DNA from: an uncultured Faecalicoccus sp.
GTDB taxonomy: Bacteria; Bacillota_I; Bacilli_A; Erysipelotrichales; Erysipelotrichaceae
Direction of reading: 5' to 3'
Length of the DNA stretch: 52,584 bases
Assembly: GCA_902497095.1 (NCBI GenBank)
Contig: CABVDD010000011.1
Coordinates: 1 to 52,584, forward strand
Position numbers and translations under genes: made by a program. Below the pieces are notes generated by a model that made no database searches, was not told the DNA's origin, and saw only the letters and a list, made by a program, of their open reading frames with translations. Within the stretch, counting starts at the first letter, position 1. The number at the start of each line of letters is the position of its first letter. Below are positions 50,257 through 52,584 of the stretch, piece by piece.

Positions 50257-51741
50257 ATGAATTTGAGAGATATTAAGACAAAGCAAAAAATGCAAGCTAT
50301 CAAAACAAAGGATACAAAGGGAAATATTCAACATTTTATTAAGCAACAAACAATTCATAATAAAAATGTTGATAGAAAAAAGGATGCTTCTGTTAAATCC
50401 AATCCACAGGTACAGGCTACAAATAATGTGAGTGTTGCAGCAAAACAAACTGTAATTGAATCTAAACATCGTGCTACAAAGTTTATAAAACAAAAACATC
50501 ATGAATATAAGATCAAATCAGCTAATAAGAAATCGATTATTGAATCAAATCATGGTATTCATCCACAGAGAATTTCTTATATATCCAAGGCAAAAAAGCA
50601 TGTTGTAAATAAATTGAATGCTTCAAAGATAAAAAAATCTACTGAACAATTTGTTTCCAAGCCTATTGTCCAAAATACAACACATGCCATAAAGAAATCA
50701 TTTCATATTGTTAAGAAGAGTGTATCTACATTGAATACACTCTTTTCTTTTGGAACGGGATTGATCTTGTTAATTATGATTACTCTGTTTGTTGGCACAT
50801 TTAGCGTATTAGCTCAATATGGTGGATCTAACAGTGAAATTGTTTCTTTAAGCGAAGAAATTATTGCATATGAAGATACCATTCGTAAATATGCAATAGA
50901 ATACGATATAGAAGATTATGTATCTTTACTTCAAGCGATTATGATGCAGGAATCTGGTGGTAAAGGAACTGATCCGATGCAAGCTAGTGAATCGGGATAT
51001 AATACAAAATATCCTAGAGTTCCTAATGGCATTACAGAACCAGAGTATTCCATAGATGTTGGTACACATACCTTTTCGGATTGTGTTAAAAAGGCAAATG
51101 TAAAAGATCCATCAGATACAGAACACATCTATCTAGCTTTGCAAGGATACAACTATGGATCTGGATATATTGATTGGGCAATTTCTAATTTTGGTGGTTA
51201 TTCCAAATACAATGCTCAACAATTCTCCGATATGAAAAAGCAAGAATTGAATGTATCAGGGTATGGAGATCCATCTTATGTCGATCATGTTATGCGATAT
51301 GTCGGTATTACCTTTAGAGGTGGAACTAATCCAAACTTTAATAACATAGAAGCATGGATTACAAAGAATCCATATGCTAAAACAGGCTTATATGGCCAAT
51401 GCACATGGTTTGCTTGGGGAAGATTCTATGAGCTATATGGATATGATCCTGGCTTTACTGGTAATGGATGGGATTGTGTAGATGAACTACTAAAAGCACA
51501 TCCGGATAAATTTGAAAGATCGTCAATACCAAAAGCAGGAGCCGTATTTTCAGGTATAGGTAAAAACCATGTTGGCATTGTTTTAAAAGTAGATGGTAAT
51601 AACATTACAATTCAAGATGGCAATTATGATGGCATTACCAATACGTTTGAAGATGCAAAAAAAGATTGGCAAACCAACACCTATACTCTTGATTACTATA
51701 GATCAAGAATGGGAGGTATTGTATTTGCCAATCCAAAGTAG
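50257..51741 (+). CDS. Bifunctional transfer hydrolase: muramidase plus CHAP peptidase (CwlT-like)
   Basis: 494 residues from ATG 50257 (a TTG at 50263 has better spacing from AAAGGAG). A basic N-terminal tail of about 150 residues, one membrane helix (FGTGLILLIMITLFVGTFSVLAQ) and a lysozyme-like domain with catalytic Glu in MQESGG and NYGSGYIDW are seen. The C-terminal CHAP domain has catalytic Cys in GQCTWFAWG and His in KNHVGIVL. It opens the cell wall for the transfer channel, as VirB1/CwlT proteins do. This is the intact copy; a truncated copy lies upstream. Confidence 0.92.
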   Translation: MNLRDIKTKQKMQAIKTKDTKGNIQHFIKQQTIHNKNVDRKKDASVKSNPQVQATNNVSVAAKQTVIESKHRATKFIKQKHHEYKIKSANKKSIIESNHGIHPQRISYISKAKKHVVNKLNASKIKKSTEQFVSKPIVQNTTHAIKKSFHIVKKSVSTLNTLFSFGTGLILLIMITLFVGTFSVLAQYGGSNSEIVSLSEEIIAYEDTIRKYAIEYDIEDYVSLLQAIMMQESGGKGTDPMQASESGYNTKYPRVPNGITEPEYSIDVGTHTFSDCVKKANVKDPSDTEHIYLALQGYNYGSGYIDWAISNFGGYSKYNAQQFSDMKKQELNVSGYGDPSYVDHVMRYVGITFRGGTNPNFNNIEAWITKNPYAKTGLYGQCTWFAWGRFYELYGYDPGFTGNGWDCVDELLKAHPDKFERSSIPKAGAVFSGIGKNHVGIVLKVDGNNITIQDGNYDGITNTFEDAKKDWQTNTYTLDYYRSRMGGIVFANPK

Positions 51742-51767
51742 AAGTGGAGAACCCATCATCTCCACTT
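51742..51767 (+). terminator. Terminator after the hydrolase gene
   Basis: The arms AAGTGGAGA (51742-51750) and TCTCCACTT (51759-51767) enclose an 8-nt loop, followed by a broken T run. It also overlaps the end of the minus-strand gene. Confidence 0.7.
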
Positions 51768-51980
51768 GTTTGCATTTTGATGTTGTTCAACAACTTTCTT
51801 TGCCTCTTCTTCTGTACGATACAATTTGCTTTCACGAACACGTGTTCCAGAAGTACCACAATTACCATCTGAAAATCGTATTGTACAGAATCCACCAGCA
51901 TTACGAATAACAGTAGCTTTCTTGATAAAGACAGAAGAGGAAATAAAGTAAACAACATCACCTTCGTTAAATCGTTTCAA
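51756..51980 (-). CDS. Small basic protein, unknown function
   Basis: 74 residues from a TTG start with GGAG 8 nt upstream. A beta-rich start (FNEGDVVYFISSSVFIKKATVIRNAG) and a helical C-terminus (EEEAKKVVEQHQ) are seen. It resembles small SH3/KOW-like folds by eye only. It lies tail-to-tail with the hydrolase gene. Confidence 0.5.
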   Translation of the reverse strand: MKRFNEGDVVYFISSSVFIKKATVIRNAGGFCTIRFSDGNCGTSGTRVRESKLYRTEEEAKKVVEQHQNANKWR

Positions 51981-52038
51981 ATTATCATCTCCAATAGAAT
52001 ATGTTACCTTTGCTTATTATACCCAATTAGGTTGATAA

Positions 52039-52584
52039 TATCACTATGTAAGACATATCTTCTTCCATAAAGATATAACTTGGGAACAGCGTAAGTTGGG
52101 AGACGTTGTTCCGATTACAATGGGACAATCTCCTGATGGAAGCACATATTCAGATACACCAAGTGATTATATTCTTGTTCAAGGAAATGCAGATTTACAA
52201 AATGGATGGGTTACTCCACGAATATGGACCTCGCAAGTTACTAAAAAAGCAGACGCTGGAGATTTGATAATGAGTGTAAGAGCACCTGCAGGTGCAATGG
52301 GAAAAACCGCTTATAATGTGGTAATCGGGCGTGGCGTTGCGGCTATCAAAGGCAACGAGTTCATTTATCAACTTCTTGTAAAAATGAACAGCAACGGATA
52401 TTGGAAAGTGTTGTCCTGTGGCTCCACCTTTGAGTCCCTGAACTCTGACAATATCAAAAATGCTGATGTGCTTATCCCTGATGTTGCTGAACAAGAAAAG
52501 ATTGGAGAGTATTTCGTCAATCTTGACCGCCTTATCACCCTTCATCAGCGTGAGTGGAAAGGAAAAAGAATATGGATAATAATC
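52039..52584 (+). CDS. hsdS: Type I restriction specificity subunit HsdS, 5'-incomplete fragment
   Basis: The frame opens after a stop at 52036 and runs to the window edge without ATG, GTG or TTG before the family signature WEQRKLGDVVPITMGQSP. Later parts, GDLIMSVRAPAGAMGKTAYN and EQEKIGEYFVNLDRLITLHQRE, are typical of one HsdS target-recognition half and its spacer helix. The second part uses more G/C-ending codons than its neighbours. It is a partial copy: either a dead remnant or a silent cassette of an inverting hsdS locus. Confidence 0.8.

Noticed and set aside
52195..52545. 116-residue minus-strand frame
   Set aside because: It is the reverse shadow of the hsdS fragment, which has clear family motifs on the plus strand.
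1..52584. CRISPR array
   Set aside because: No run of regularly spaced short repeats with unique spacers was found.

Overview
The window reads as a low-GC Gram-positive gut anaerobe, most likely Erysipelotrichia-like or a related Firmicute. The clues are AT-rich DNA with strong GGAGG ribosome sites, a glutaminyl-tRNA synthetase, a T-box leader, iron-containing alcohol dehydrogenase and flavin/Fe-S ene-reductases. This assignment is inference; there is no rRNA or marker-gene comparison.

Positions 1-21100 are chromosome-like housekeeping DNA: two small membrane proteins; a GNAT-glnS-nudC minus-strand operon; an old yellow enzyme (namA/yqjM type); a DIP1984-like coiled-coil gene followed by a 73-nt tRNA-shaped RNA and a structured, terminated tail; a SIS/DUF308/Rrf2 operon; a DJ-1 gene overlapping an 833-residue two-domain ligase (glutamate-cysteine ligase fused to a glutathionylspermidine-synthase-type ATP-grasp domain); a T-box-controlled DAHP synthase; an alcohol/aldehyde dehydrogenase pair; a uracil permease; tRNA-Arg(CCG); a HAD hydrolase; and an enoate-reductase-type flavoenzyme divergent from a PucR-type regulator.

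Positions 21200-22715 are a decayed junction with pseudogene fragments. At 22716-22760 lies the 3' part of a tRNA-Arg(CCT) on the minus strand, starting exactly at the anticodon loop, which is the expected mark of a site-specific integration end. To its right, three inverted repeats of GTTCGGAT lie before the first gene.

Positions 22716 to the right edge are an integrative conjugative element whose right end is outside the window. Order: RhuM-Fic protein, ParA, SSB, Lar-like zinc protein, ParB, a secreted low-complexity protein, a PBECR4-like putative nuclease, a thioester adhesin with SpaA repeats, class B sortase, Nudix cargo, ArdC-like antirestriction protein, Toprim primase-like protein, an ATPase with its own operator, small element proteins, MobC, relaxase, PcfB, VirD4 coupling protein, Maff2-type small membrane protein, VirB6-like channel, a RelBE-type toxin-antitoxin pair set inside the transfer genes, PrgI, VirB4, and a peptidoglycan hydrolase present as one truncated and one intact copy. 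The copies flank a small minus-strand cassette. A 5'-incomplete type I restriction specificity (hsdS) fragment ends the window. At least ten intrinsic terminators lie between modules of this otherwise co-directional 25-kb unit.

The most unusual items are the coiled-coil gene plus tRNA-like RNA, the fused thiol-ligase enzyme, the att/palindrome zone, and the duplicated hydrolase with its trapped cassette.
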